Positions 27,751 to 35,325 of a stretch of 64,000 bases of DNA are shown one piece after another; the first letter of the stretch is position 1, and the number at the start of each line of letters is the position of its first letter. The translations under genes were made by a program, and so were the position numbers. This DNA is from Planomonospora parontospora (GTDB lineage: Bacteria; Actinomycetota; Actinomycetes; Streptosporangiales; Streptosporangiaceae). Below the pieces are notes generated by a model that saw only the letters and a program-made list of their open reading frames with translations, was not told the origin of the DNA and searched no databases. The stretch is taken from contig BMQD01000020.1 of the NCBI GenBank assembly GCA_014647935.1, positions 62,001-126,000 on the forward strand. The letters are read 5' to 3'.

Positions 27751-28086
27751 ATGGGCGTGAACACCGACGCGCTCCGCGGGCACATGGACGCCCTGCTGCT
27801 CTCCGTCCTGGAACACGAGCCCCTGCACGGATACGCGATCATCGAGGCGCTGCAGGCGCGCAGCGGCGGTGCGCTCAGCGTGCCGACGGGCACGGTCTAT
27901 CCGGCGCTGCGCAGACTGGAGCAGGCGGGATACCTGGCCAGCGAGTGGGCCACGGTGGGCGGGCGCAAGCGGCGCACCTACCGGCTGACCTCGGCGGGCC
28001 GCACGGCCCTGGCCGGAGAGCGCTCGGCCTGGCGGGAGTTCACCGGGATCATCGGCAGCGTGCTGGAGCCGCGTGCCACGAAGTGA
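27751..28086 (+). CDS. PadR-family transcriptional regulator
   Basis: 111 residues from ATG 27751 (GAGGGGTAGGG upstream; GTG 27748 also possible). Winged helix: LLLSVLEHEPLHGYAIIEAL, then the PadR signature TGTVYPALRRLEQAGYLASEW and the wing GGRKRRTYRLTSAGR. The short C-terminal helix is the dimerisation helix of subfamily 2 (PadR-s2). It is divergent from cydABDC across a triple-palindrome operator and convergent with a HAAS-domain gene. Autoregulation is likely. Confidence 0.92.
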   Translation: MGVNTDALRGHMDALLLSVLEHEPLHGYAIIEALQARSGGALSVPTGTVYPALRRLEQAGYLASEWATVGGRKRRTYRLTSAGRTALAGERSAWREFTGIIGSVLEPRATK

Positions 28087-28188
28087 GCGCACCGGTCTCT
28101 GCGGCGGTGTGCGGTGGTGCGCGGTTTCGGCTGTACGGGTGCGCGCGGTCTCAGGCGGCGGGGCGTGCGCCGGTCGCCCGGTCCTCTC

Positions 28189-28869
28189 TCACGCGGCCGA
28201 GGTCCGCCGCCGGGTGAGGGAGAGGCAGCGGGTCGCACAGTAGAGCTGCAGGCCCCAGAACCCGTAGCTCACCGCCGAGGCGGCGAGGCCGGGAGGATAG
28301 CCGGAGAACCCGGCCGGCCCGTTCGAGCCGTACATCAGGGCCCCGCACATGACGAGCATGACCGGCATCATGGCCCAGACGAACAGCGCCAGCCCCCGGG
28401 CGACCAGCCACGGCCGCCGGATCCGGCGCCGTCCCCGGCCGAGCGCGAGCAGCGCCAGCGCGCCGAGCACCCCGATGGCCATCTGCGTGACGTCCACGGC
28501 GCGGGCCACCGGCACGAACCAGCCGGGCCAGGCGTCGCGGGCGGCCGGAGCCGTCGGGAACAGCTCCCAGATCGCGGTCCACATGACCGCGGTGAGCGGC
28601 ACGGCGAGGAAGAGCAGGGTGGCCAGCCTCCGGCCCGCGGCTACGGACAGCTCCTCCTGGTAGCCCGGGGCGATCTCGTGGACGGCGCCGAACTCCTCGA
28701 CCGCGGCCCGCTCGGCCGCGGTCCGCTCCAGGCCGCCGTCCTCCAGGGCCTCCGCGGCGTCGAGCAGGCTGTCGCGGGCCTCGGCGACCAGGTCGAGCCT
28801 GAGCCCCCTCGGCCCGCGGAGCGTACGGCCGAGCTCTGCGACGTAGTCGTCGATGACTCCGGCGTCCAC
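28189..28869 (-). CDS. HAAS / permease-prefix domain membrane protein
   Basis: 226 residues from a GTG (AGGGGGAA upstream). Residues 1-75 are an all-helical, acidic domain (VIDDYVAELGRTL, then EARDSLLDAAEAL and VEEFGAVHEIAPGYQEEL), typical of the HAAS/DUF1700 signalling domain that accompanies PadR regulators. Four or five membrane helices follow. Here it faces the PadR gene convergently rather than sharing its operon. Role unknown; probably a signal partner. Confidence 0.75.
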   Translation of the reverse strand: MDAGVIDDYVAELGRTLRGPRGLRLDLVAEARDSLLDAAEALEDGGLERTAAERAAVEEFGAVHEIAPGYQEELSVAAGRRLATLLFLAVPLTAVMWTAIWELFPTAPAARDAWPGWFVPVARAVDVTQMAIGVLGALALLALGRGRRRIRRPWLVARGLALFVWAMMPVMLVMCGALMYGSNGPAGFSGYPPGLAASAVSYGFWGLQLYCATRCLSLTRRRTSAA

Positions 28870-29098
28870 CTGTTCCCCCTGCTCGCGCGGTCCCCGTCCA
28901 GGGGTGTCCGGCGCCCATCATGACCCCTGCCCGGCGCCCGCGCATCAGGGAGGACCCTGATGCGTCCCCGGATCCAGACCAAGGGCAGCCAGTGTTGCCG
29001 TGAACCGCTCGACACCATCTGCCAACATTTTCTCATTTCATCATTCGTCCATCTATAGAGGGACGCTAAGGGATCAAAAGACCTCTACGCTCCTGCCC

Positions 29099-31489
29099 AT
29101 GCGTGCTTTATCCCGGGCGTTCGCCGCCCTCGCGGCCGTCGGCGTCACCGCCGCCGGCGTCGCGACCCTCACCACGACCCCGGCCCTGGCCGCGCCGGGC
29201 ACCGTCGTCATCAGCCAGGTCTACGGCGGCGGCGGCAACAGCGGCGCGCCGTTCGCCAACGACTTCGTCGAACTGTTCAACCGCAGCGCGGCGCCCGTCT
29301 CCCTGGAGGGCTGGTCCGTCCAGTACGGCAGCGCCACCGGCACCGGCACCTTCGGCGCCAACCTGGTGCCCCTGTCCGGCACGCTCGCGCCCGGCCAGTA
29401 CCACCTGCTCCAGCTCGCCGGCGGCGCGACCGGCGCCGCGCTGCCCGCTCCCGACGGCACCGGAACCGTCAACATGAGCGGCAGCGCGGGCAAGGTCGTC
29501 CTGGCCCGCTCGGCCGACGGCCTCGCCTGCAACGGCGGCTCGGTGCCCTGCACCCCCGAGCAGACGGCGCTCATCGCCGACCTCGTCGGCTACGGCACCG
29601 CCAACTACGCCGAGGGCGCCGCGGCTCCCGGCCTGTCCAACGGCACGGCCGGGCTGCGCAAGGACCACGGTTGCGCCGACACCGACGTCAACGCCGCCGA
29701 CATCGAGGCCGCCGCCCCCGCGCCGCGCAACCGGGCCACCGCCCCGGCCCCCTGCGGCGACGCGGAGCCCACGCCCACCCCGACGGTGACGGCCACCCCG
29801 ACCGCGACGCCGACGGTGACGCCGACCGCCACGCCGTCCCCGACGCCGACGACCGCGCCGTGCGAGACCCCCGCCACCCACCAGATCGCCGAGGTGCAGG
29901 GGAGCGGCGACGCGAGCCCGCTCGCCGGCCGGACGGTCCGGGTCGAGGGCGTGGTGACCGCGGATTTCCAGGAGACGAACCAGCTCAGCGGGTTCTTCCT
30001 GCAGGATCCGACCCCGGACGCCGACCCGGCCACCTCCGAGGGCCTGTTCGCCTTCGCCCGCTCGTCCTTCAAGGACGTCAAGGTCGGTGACCGCGTCCTG
30101 GTCACCGGCAGGGCCGTGGAGTTCAACGGCTGGACCGAGCTGTCGCCGGTCACCGCCGTGGACGTCTGCGGCACCGGCAGGATCGCTCCGGTGCGGCAGA
30201 GCCTGCCGCGCCCCGAGGGCGCCACCTTCGAGCGGGTCGAGAACATGCTCGTCACCTTCCCCGAGCCGCTCACCGTCAGCGACCACTACAACCTGGCCCG
30301 CTACGGCGAGATCAACCTCTCCTCCGAGGGCCGGATCTACCAGCCGACCGACCGGCCGGGCGTGAGCGCCGCGCTGAACGCGCGCCGCACCCTGCTCGTG
30401 GACGACGGCTCCGGTGCGGAGAACCCGCCGGTCGTCCCGCACACCGACCCGCGCGCGGTCCGGCTCGGCGACACCACGCTCGGCGTCACCGGCGTGATGG
30501 GGTACGGCTTCGGCAAGTACCGCCTCCAGCCGACCGAGCCGGTCCAGTTCCTGCGCACCAACCCGCGCCTGCCCAAGCCGTTCCCGGTGCTCGGGAACGT
30601 CAGGGTGGCCAGCTTCAACACCCTCAACTGGTTCACCACCCTGGGCTCGCGCGGTGCGAACACCGCCGAGGAGCAGCAGCGGCAGCTGGCCAAGCTGGTC
30701 GCCGCGCTGAAGGGCATGGACGCCGACGTCGTCGGCCTCATGGAGGTCGAGAACAACGGCCAGACCGCCGTCCAGGCCCTGGTCGACGCGCTCAACGCCG
30801 AGGTCGGCGCGGGCACCTACGCGGCGCTGGCCCACCCCTACCCGGGCACCGACGTGATCCACGTGGCGATGATCTACAAGCCGGCCAGGGTCCGGCCGGT
30901 CGGCGCGGCGCAGTCCTCGACCGACCCGGTCTTCCGGCGGCCTCCGCTGATCCAGACCTTCCGCCGCCCCCAGGGCGGCCAGTCGTTCACCGTCCTGGTC
31001 AACCACTTCAAGTCCAAGGGCTGCGACGAGGACGCCACCGGCGCCGACGCCGACGCCGGTGACGGGCAGAGCTGCTACAACGGCGAGCGCGTCCGCCAGG
31101 CCCAGGCCACGCTGGGCCTGATCGACAGCCTGGACCTGCCCGGCCCGCTGGTGCTGGGCGACCTCAACGCCTACGGCGAGGAGGACCCGATCGACACGCT
31201 CGAGGCCGGCGGCCTGACCAGCGTGACCAAGAGGTTCGTCCCCGCCCCGCTGCGCTACAGCTACCTGTTCGAGGGCCAGGTCGGCGAGCTCGACCACGCG
31301 CTGGTCGGCAGGGAGCTGCTCAAGCGGGTCACCGGTGCGACGATCTGGCACATCAACTCCGACGAGGCCAGGGCGCTCGACTACAACACGGAGTACAACC
31401 CGCCCGGCCTCTACCGGCCGGACGCGTTCCGCTCCTCCGACCACGATCCCGTGGTCATCGGCCTGACCCTGCCCGGCGGCAGGCGCTGA
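29099..31489 (+). CDS. Secreted ExeM/NucH-like endonuclease with lamin-tail domain
   Basis: 796 residues from the ATG at 29099 (a longer frame lacks a signal). Sec signal to about residue 31 (TPALA-APG). A lamin-tail domain (about 35-170) begins VISQVYGGGGNSGAPFANDFVELFN. A Pro/Thr linker (about 222-260) comes next, then an OB-fold part (about 265-490). The endonuclease/exonuclease/phosphatase domain (about 500-790) has LMEVENNG (metal Glu), VNHFKSKG, LGDLNAYG and SDHDPVVIGL (catalytic Asp/His). It probably degrades extracellular DNA for nutrients. Confidence 0.92.
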   Translation: MRALSRAFAALAAVGVTAAGVATLTTTPALAAPGTVVISQVYGGGGNSGAPFANDFVELFNRSAAPVSLEGWSVQYGSATGTGTFGANLVPLSGTLAPGQYHLLQLAGGATGAALPAPDGTGTVNMSGSAGKVVLARSADGLACNGGSVPCTPEQTALIADLVGYGTANYAEGAAAPGLSNGTAGLRKDHGCADTDVNAADIEAAAPAPRNRATAPAPCGDAEPTPTPTVTATPTATPTVTPTATPSPTPTTAPCETPATHQIAEVQGSGDASPLAGRTVRVEGVVTADFQETNQLSGFFLQDPTPDADPATSEGLFAFARSSFKDVKVGDRVLVTGRAVEFNGWTELSPVTAVDVCGTGRIAPVRQSLPRPEGATFERVENMLVTFPEPLTVSDHYNLARYGEINLSSEGRIYQPTDRPGVSAALNARRTLLVDDGSGAENPPVVPHTDPRAVRLGDTTLGVTGVMGYGFGKYRLQPTEPVQFLRTNPRLPKPFPVLGNVRVASFNTLNWFTTLGSRGANTAEEQQRQLAKLVAALKGMDADVVGLMEVENNGQTAVQALVDALNAEVGAGTYAALAHPYPGTDVIHVAMIYKPARVRPVGAAQSSTDPVFRRPPLIQTFRRPQGGQSFTVLVNHFKSKGCDEDATGADADAGDGQSCYNGERVRQAQATLGLIDSLDLPGPLVLGDLNAYGEEDPIDTLEAGGLTSVTKRFVPAPLRYSYLFEGQVGELDHALVGRELLKRVTGATIWHINSDEARALDYNTEYNPPGLYRPDAFRSSDHDPVVIGLTLPGGRR

Positions 31490-31516
31490 CCAGGACGCCC
31501 ACCGGCGTCACCGAGG

Positions 31517-31551
31517 GGGCCCGTCCCGCGCCGTACCGGCGGGGCGGGCCC
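31517..31551 (+). terminator. Terminator after the nuclease gene
   Basis: GGGCCCG pairs with CGGGCCC and continues through CCCGC/GCGGG with one mismatch on either side of a nine-base loop, 28 bp after the stop. Confidence 0.7.
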
Positions 31552-31610
31552 TCCGCGCTCCCCGCGGTCCCGGGGCCCGGCCGGAAACCGGGTCCCCGCT
31601 GCTCAGAGCG

Positions 31611-31629
31611 GATCCGCCCCAGGCGGATC
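31611..31629. promoter_or_regulatory. PopR-type operator before the clpP pair
   Basis: GATCCGC-N5-GCGGATC is a perfect inverted repeat; its core TCCGCC-N3-GGCGGA mirrors the PopR site TCTGCC-N3-GGCAGA that I recall from Streptomyces lividans. A second copy (16 of 19 bases identical) lies before the regulator gene at 33304-33322. It ends 39 bp before the first clpP. Confidence 0.75.
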
Positions 31630-31668
31630 GCGTCGACGCCGGTCCGGACCGCCGCGCATGATGGGCGC

Positions 31669-32295
31669 ATGAGCGGAGAATCCAACCTTCCACTGTTCGA
31701 CGCGCGGGTGCGGCGCGAACTCTACGACCAGCGCGTCCTCGTCCTCGACGGCCCTCTCGACGACGACAACGGGACACTGCTGGCCACGCAGCTGATAGCC
31801 CTCGCCGCGCACGACGCGTCAACGGACATCGCATTGTGGATCCATTCGCCGGGCGGTTCGGTCCCCTCGATGCTCGCGATCCGCGACATCATCCGGCTCA
31901 TCCCCTGTGACGTCTCGACCCTCGTGCTGGGCATCGCCTACAGCGCCGGGCAGTTCCTGCTGTCGTCGGGGGCCCGCGGGAAGCGCCGGGCCCTGCCGCA
32001 CTCACGCGTCCTGATGCACCAGGGCTCGGCGGGGATCGGCGGCACCGCGGTCGACATCGAACTGCAGGCCGGCGACCTCCGGCACACTCGCGACACGGTG
32101 CTCGGTCTCATCGCCGAGGACACGGGGCAGCCCGTCGAGCGCATATTCGAGGACTCCCTGCACGATCGCTGGTACACGGCGCGGGAGGCGCTGGACTACG
32201 GCTTCGTGGACGCGATCGTGCAGGACTTCGACGAGATCGCGCCGCGCAACCGCCCGCGGCTCGGATTCGACGTCACCGAAGGGGCCGGCCAGTGA
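31669..32295 (+). CDS. clpP: ClpP-family protease subunit with intact triad (ClpP3/ClpP4-like)
   Basis: 208 residues. Catalytic S92 lies in GIAYSAGQF, H117 in VLMHQ and D166 in SLHDRW, with family-typical spacing (25 and 74). The oxyanion region is SPGGSV. It pairs with an inactive ClpP encoded immediately downstream (4-base GTGA overlap). Chambers of this kind work with Clp ATPases; none is adjacent. The pair, the regulator and the operators match the clpP3-clpP4-popR arrangement of Streptomyces, which is induced when the housekeeping ClpP1P2 fails. The mRNA may be leaderless: CATGAT lies six bases before the ATG. Two ATA codons, rare for this genome, occur. Confidence 0.9.
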   Translation: MSGESNLPLFDARVRRELYDQRVLVLDGPLDDDNGTLLATQLIALAAHDASTDIALWIHSPGGSVPSMLAIRDIIRLIPCDVSTLVLGIAYSAGQFLLSSGARGKRRALPHSRVLMHQGSAGIGGTAVDIELQAGDLRHTRDTVLGLIAEDTGQPVERIFEDSLHDRWYTAREALDYGFVDAIVQDFDEIAPRNRPRLGFDVTEGAGQ

Positions 32296-32882
32296 GCGCG
32301 TACACGATTCCGAACGTCATCACCCAGAATTCGCGCGGCGAGCGGATCATGGATGTCTACTCGCACCTGCTCACCGAGCGGATCATCTATCTGGGCACCG
32401 CGATCGACGCGGGCGTCGCGAACGCGCTCATCGCGCAGCTGATCTTCTTGGAGTCGGACAACCCCGACGCCGAAATACAGTTCTACATCAACTGCGAAGG
32501 CGGGGATCCGAGCGCGATGCTCGCGATCTACGACACCATGCGCCACATCCGTCCGCGGGTCTCGACGACCTGCGTCGGACAGGCCGTCGCGGTGGGCGCC
32601 GTCCTGCTCGCCGCGGGCGCCGAGGGGAAACGCGCGGCTCTCCCGCACGCACGAGTGATCCTGCACCAACCGGCCGCTCAGGGGCGGGGGGCGATCCCCG
32701 ACCTCATCCTGCAGGCCGACGAGGTCGTCCGCGTCCGGGCGGACATCGAGCGCATACTGTCACGGCACACCGGCCAGACGATCGAGACCCTGCGCGCCGA
32801 CACCGATCACGATCGCGTGTTCACCGCGACCGCGGCCCTGGAGTACGGGCTCCTCGACCAGATCATCGAGGAGCGTCCGTAG
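32292..32882 (+). CDS. clpP: ClpP-family subunit lacking the catalytic serine
   Basis: 196 residues. Aligned to its neighbour, the usual GQAASMGA reads GQAVAVGA: the nucleophile position is A100 (codon GCG at 32589-32591). H125 (VILHQP) and D174 (TDHDRV) are kept with identical spacing. The ring-forming fold, handle and hydrophobic-pocket sequences are intact, so it probably forms a structural or regulatory ring that pairs with the active subunit. The start is the GTG in the overlap. It also has two ATA codons. Confidence 0.9.
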   Translation: MSAYTIPNVITQNSRGERIMDVYSHLLTERIIYLGTAIDAGVANALIAQLIFLESDNPDAEIQFYINCEGGDPSAMLAIYDTMRHIRPRVSTTCVGQAVAVGAVLLAAGAEGKRAALPHARVILHQPAAQGRGAIPDLILQADEVVRVRADIERILSRHTGQTIETLRADTDHDRVFTATAALEYGLLDQIIEERP

Positions 32883-32909
32883 GCCGGCGGATGATCCTGG
32901 CCGATCGCG

Positions 32910-33266
32910 CTACGCGGCCAGGGCGTACGCCGCCGAGCAGGTGGCGCCGCTCGAGGTGCTGCGCTGAGCGGACCGCAGGCTCTCGGTGACGGCGAGGGTC
33001 AAGTCGACCAGGGTCACGTCCAGCGCACCGGCGACCGCGGCGATCATCTCGCTCGACGGCTCTTTGACGCCCCGCTCCATCTCGGAGAGATACTGCGGCG
33101 AGACTCCGGCGCGGCGCGCCGTCTCGCTCAGCTTCTCGCCCCGCTCGTGACGGAGGCCTCTGAGACACTCGCCGAGCGCGTGCCGCCACAGCGGCTCGCG
33201 AGCGGAAGACGGCTTGGAGGCGGTCCGATCGGTCGCCGGACGCAGCGGCGGGATGGAAGAGGCCAT
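32910..33266 (-). CDS. popR: XRE-family regulator, PopR/ClgR-like
   Basis: 118 residues. The helix-turn-helix is about 32-90 (LGECLRGLRHERGEKLSETARRAGVSPQYLSEMERGVKEPS), very like ClgR and PopR. The last residues are YALAA, the same end as the SsrA tag; in Streptomyces PopR the C-terminal alanines make it a ClpP1P2 substrate, so loss of ClpP1P2 stabilises PopR and switches on the clpP pair. It converges with that pair 27 bp away. Its own promoter carries the same operator (33304-33322). Confidence 0.85.
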   Translation of the reverse strand: MASSIPPLRPATDRTASKPSSAREPLWRHALGECLRGLRHERGEKLSETARRAGVSPQYLSEMERGVKEPSSEMIAAVAGALDVTLVDLTLAVTESLRSAQRSTSSGATCSAAYALAA

Positions 33267-33303
33267 GGCCTCACCTTAGGTAGACGATGCGTTCGATTTC
33301 GGC

Positions 33304-33322
33304 CGGATCCGCGCAGGGCGGA
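33304..33322. promoter_or_regulatory. PopR-type operator before the regulator gene
   Basis: CGGATCCGC-N5-GCGGA with core TCCGCG-N3-GGCGGA matches the site at 31609-31627 in 16 of 19 bases. It ends 37 bp upstream of the popR start, a distance like that at the clpP pair. Confidence 0.7.
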
Positions 33323-33505
33323 ATCCTCCCCGTCTCCTCGGGCCCGTCCGGGGCGGATCACGCGTCCGCCGGGTGGCCACCGTGGCGGAGATCGTCCGGT
33401 GGTGCCGACGGCCGTTCCTGTGAGGGCGCCGCGGACGGTGCCGCCACGTGCCCGGGCACCCCGGTCCGCACCCGGCAGGCCGGTTTCCCCGGAGTCCGGA
33501 GGGAT

Positions 33506-33531
33506 GGAATGCTCAGCGCGGGTACGCAGTT
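33506..33531 (+). promoter_or_regulatory. SigR-type promoter before thioredoxin
   Basis: GGAAT (33506-33510), exactly 18 bases, then GTT (33529-33531) fits the oxidative-stress sigma factor SigR consensus GGAAT-N18-GTT of actinomycetes. The start codon is 40 bp downstream. Thioredoxin genes are classic SigR targets. Confidence 0.75.
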
Positions 33532-33570
33532 ATGCGAGCCGTACAGACGCAGACACAAGAGGAGCCAGTG

Positions 33571-33942
33571 GTGGCGACCATCGAGGTAACCGAGAAGAAC
33601 TTCAACGAGATCGCCGACCAGGGGATCGTTCTGCTGGACTTCTGGGCGGCCTGGTGCGGGCCGTGCCGCACGTTCGGCCCGATCTTCGAGAAGGCCTCCG
33701 AGAAGCACGGCGACATCACGTTCGGCAAGATCGACACCGAGGCGGAGCAGGCGCTGGCGCAGGGCTTCGACATCACCTCGATCCCCACCGTCATGGCCAT
33801 CCGCGACGGCATCGTCGTCTTCGCCCAGCCCGGTGCGCTGCCCGCGCCGGCGCTGGAGGACCTGATCACCCAGGTCCGGGCGCTGGACATGGACGAGATC
33901 CGGGCCGAGCTCGCCAGCGAGCTGGGCGCCCAGAAGAACTGA
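33571..33942 (+). CDS. trxA: Thioredoxin
   Basis: 123 residues from GTG 33571, chosen for AGAGGAG six bases upstream; GTG 33568 is next to it and a longer frame has no thioredoxin features. The active site is WAAWCGPCRTF, followed by the cis-Pro loop SIPTVMAIRDG. The C-terminal helix is extended by about 15 residues. It reduces protein disulfides in the cytoplasm with thioredoxin reductase, which is not encoded nearby. A SigR-type promoter indicates thiol-stress induction. Confidence 0.95.
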   Translation: MATIEVTEKNFNEIADQGIVLLDFWAAWCGPCRTFGPIFEKASEKHGDITFGKIDTEAEQALAQGFDITSIPTVMAIRDGIVVFAQPGALPAPALEDLITQVRALDMDEIRAELASELGAQKN

Positions 33943-33952
33943 CGGGCGGAAG

Positions 33953-33977
33953 GCGGGCGCCCGCCCGGGGCGCCCGC
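33953..33977. terminator. Bidirectional terminator between trx and DAHP synthase genes
   Basis: GCGGGCGCCC, a five-base loop and GGGCGCCCGC form a perfect 10-bp stem in the 41-bp gap between convergent genes. Confidence 0.7.
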
Positions 33978-33983
33978 GGTGCC

Positions 33984-35321
33984 TCAGAGCGACCGGTAGA
34001 GCTCCGCCACGCGGAAGGCGAGGTCCAGCGACTGGCTCCGGTTGAGGCGCGGGTCGCAGGCCGTCTCGTAGCGCAGGGCCAGGTCGCCCTCGGCGATCTC
34101 GTGGCCGCCGCCCACGCACTCGGTGACGTCGTCGCCGGTGAACTCGATGTGGATGCCGCCGGGGTGCGTGCCCAGCGCGCGGTGCACCTCGAAGAAGCCG
34201 ACCACCTCGTCCAGCACGTCGTCCAGGCGGCGGGTCTTGTGGCCGCTGGGAGCCTCGAAGGTGTTGCCGTGCATCGGGTCGCAGATCCAGGCCACCTGGG
34301 CGCCGCTCGCGGTGACCTTCTCCACCAGCTCGGGCAGGTGCTGACGGATCTTCGACGCGCCCATCCGGGTGATGAACGTCAGCCGGCCCGGCTCGTTGTC
34401 CGGGTTCAGCTTCTCGATCAGGGTGAGGGCCTCCTCGACCGTGGTGGTCGGGCCCAGCTTCACGCCGATCGGGTTGCGGATGCTCGCGAAGAACGCCACG
34501 TGCGCGCTGTCGAGCTGGCGGGTGCGCTCGCCGATCCAGACCATGTGCGCCGACACGTCGTACGGCAGGCCGGTCCGGGAGTCGATCCGGGTGAGCGCCT
34601 GGTCGTAGTCGAGGATGAGCGCCTCGTGCGAGGAGTAGAACTCGACCGTGTGGAACTCCTCGGGGTCGGCCCCGCAGGCGTGCATGAACGCCAGCGCCTG
34701 GTCGATCTCGCGGGCGAGCTGCTCGTAGCGCTTGCCGGCCGGGGACTCCGCCACGAAGTCCTGGTTCCAGGCGTGCACCTGGCGCAGATCGGCGTAGCCG
34801 CCCTTGGTGAAGGCCCGGACCAGGTTCAGCGTCACCGCCGAGGAGTGGTAGGCGCGCAGCAGCCGCCAGGGGTCGGGGATGCGGGACTCGGGGGTGAAGT
34901 CGAGCCCGTTGACCATGTCGCCGCGGTAGGCGGGCAGCTCCACCCCGCCGCGGACCTCGGTGCCCTTGGACCTCGGCTTGGCGAACTGCCCGGCCATGCG
35001 GCCGATCTTCACCACGGGCACCTTCGCCGCGTAGGTGAGGACGATGGCCATCTGCAGCAGGGTCTTCAGCTTGTTGCGCACGTCGTCCGCGGTGGCGCCG
35101 GCGAAGGTCTCGGCGCAGTCTCCGCCCTGGAGCACGAAGGCCTCGCCTCGCGCCACCGCCGCCAGATGCGCCTTGAGGCTGTCGCACTCCCCGGCGAACA
35201 CCAGGGGAGGCAGCCCTTCGAGCTCGGCGACGACCTTCTTCAGCTCGTCGCGGTCGGGCCATTCGGGCTGCTGAGCCGCGGGCAGCCGCCGCCAGGAATC
35301 CAGGTTGATGCTCACGCCCAC
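33984..35321 (-). CDS. Class II 3-deoxy-7-phosphoheptulonate (DAHP) synthase
   Basis: 445 residues, the length of plant-type class II enzymes. It condenses phosphoenolpyruvate and erythrose 4-phosphate, the first step of the shikimate pathway. Family blocks: LVFAGECDSLKAHL, FVLQGGDCAETF (metal Cys), GRMAGQFAKPRS, MVWIGERTRQ, WICDPMHGNT (metal His) and the C-terminal CDPRLNRSQSLDLAF. The start could be GTG 35321 or GTG 35315. It lies 4 bp after a flavin monooxygenase gene, so the two are co-transcribed, which suggests aromatic secondary metabolism or a shared aromatic substrate pool. Confidence 0.95.
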   Translation of the reverse strand: MGVSINLDSWRRLPAAQQPEWPDRDELKKVVAELEGLPPLVFAGECDSLKAHLAAVARGEAFVLQGGDCAETFAGATADDVRNKLKTLLQMAIVLTYAAKVPVVKIGRMAGQFAKPRSKGTEVRGGVELPAYRGDMVNGLDFTPESRIPDPWRLLRAYHSSAVTLNLVRAFTKGGYADLRQVHAWNQDFVAESPAGKRYEQLAREIDQALAFMHACGADPEEFHTVEFYSSHEALILDYDQALTRIDSRTGLPYDVSAHMVWIGERTRQLDSAHVAFFASIRNPIGVKLGPTTTVEEALTLIEKLNPDNEPGRLTFITRMGASKIRQHLPELVEKVTASGAQVAWICDPMHGNTFEAPSGHKTRRLDDVLDEVVGFFEVHRALGTHPGGIHIEFTGDDVTECVGGGHEIAEGDLALRYETACDPRLNRSQSLDLAFRVAELYRSL

Positions 35322-35325
35322 CAGG

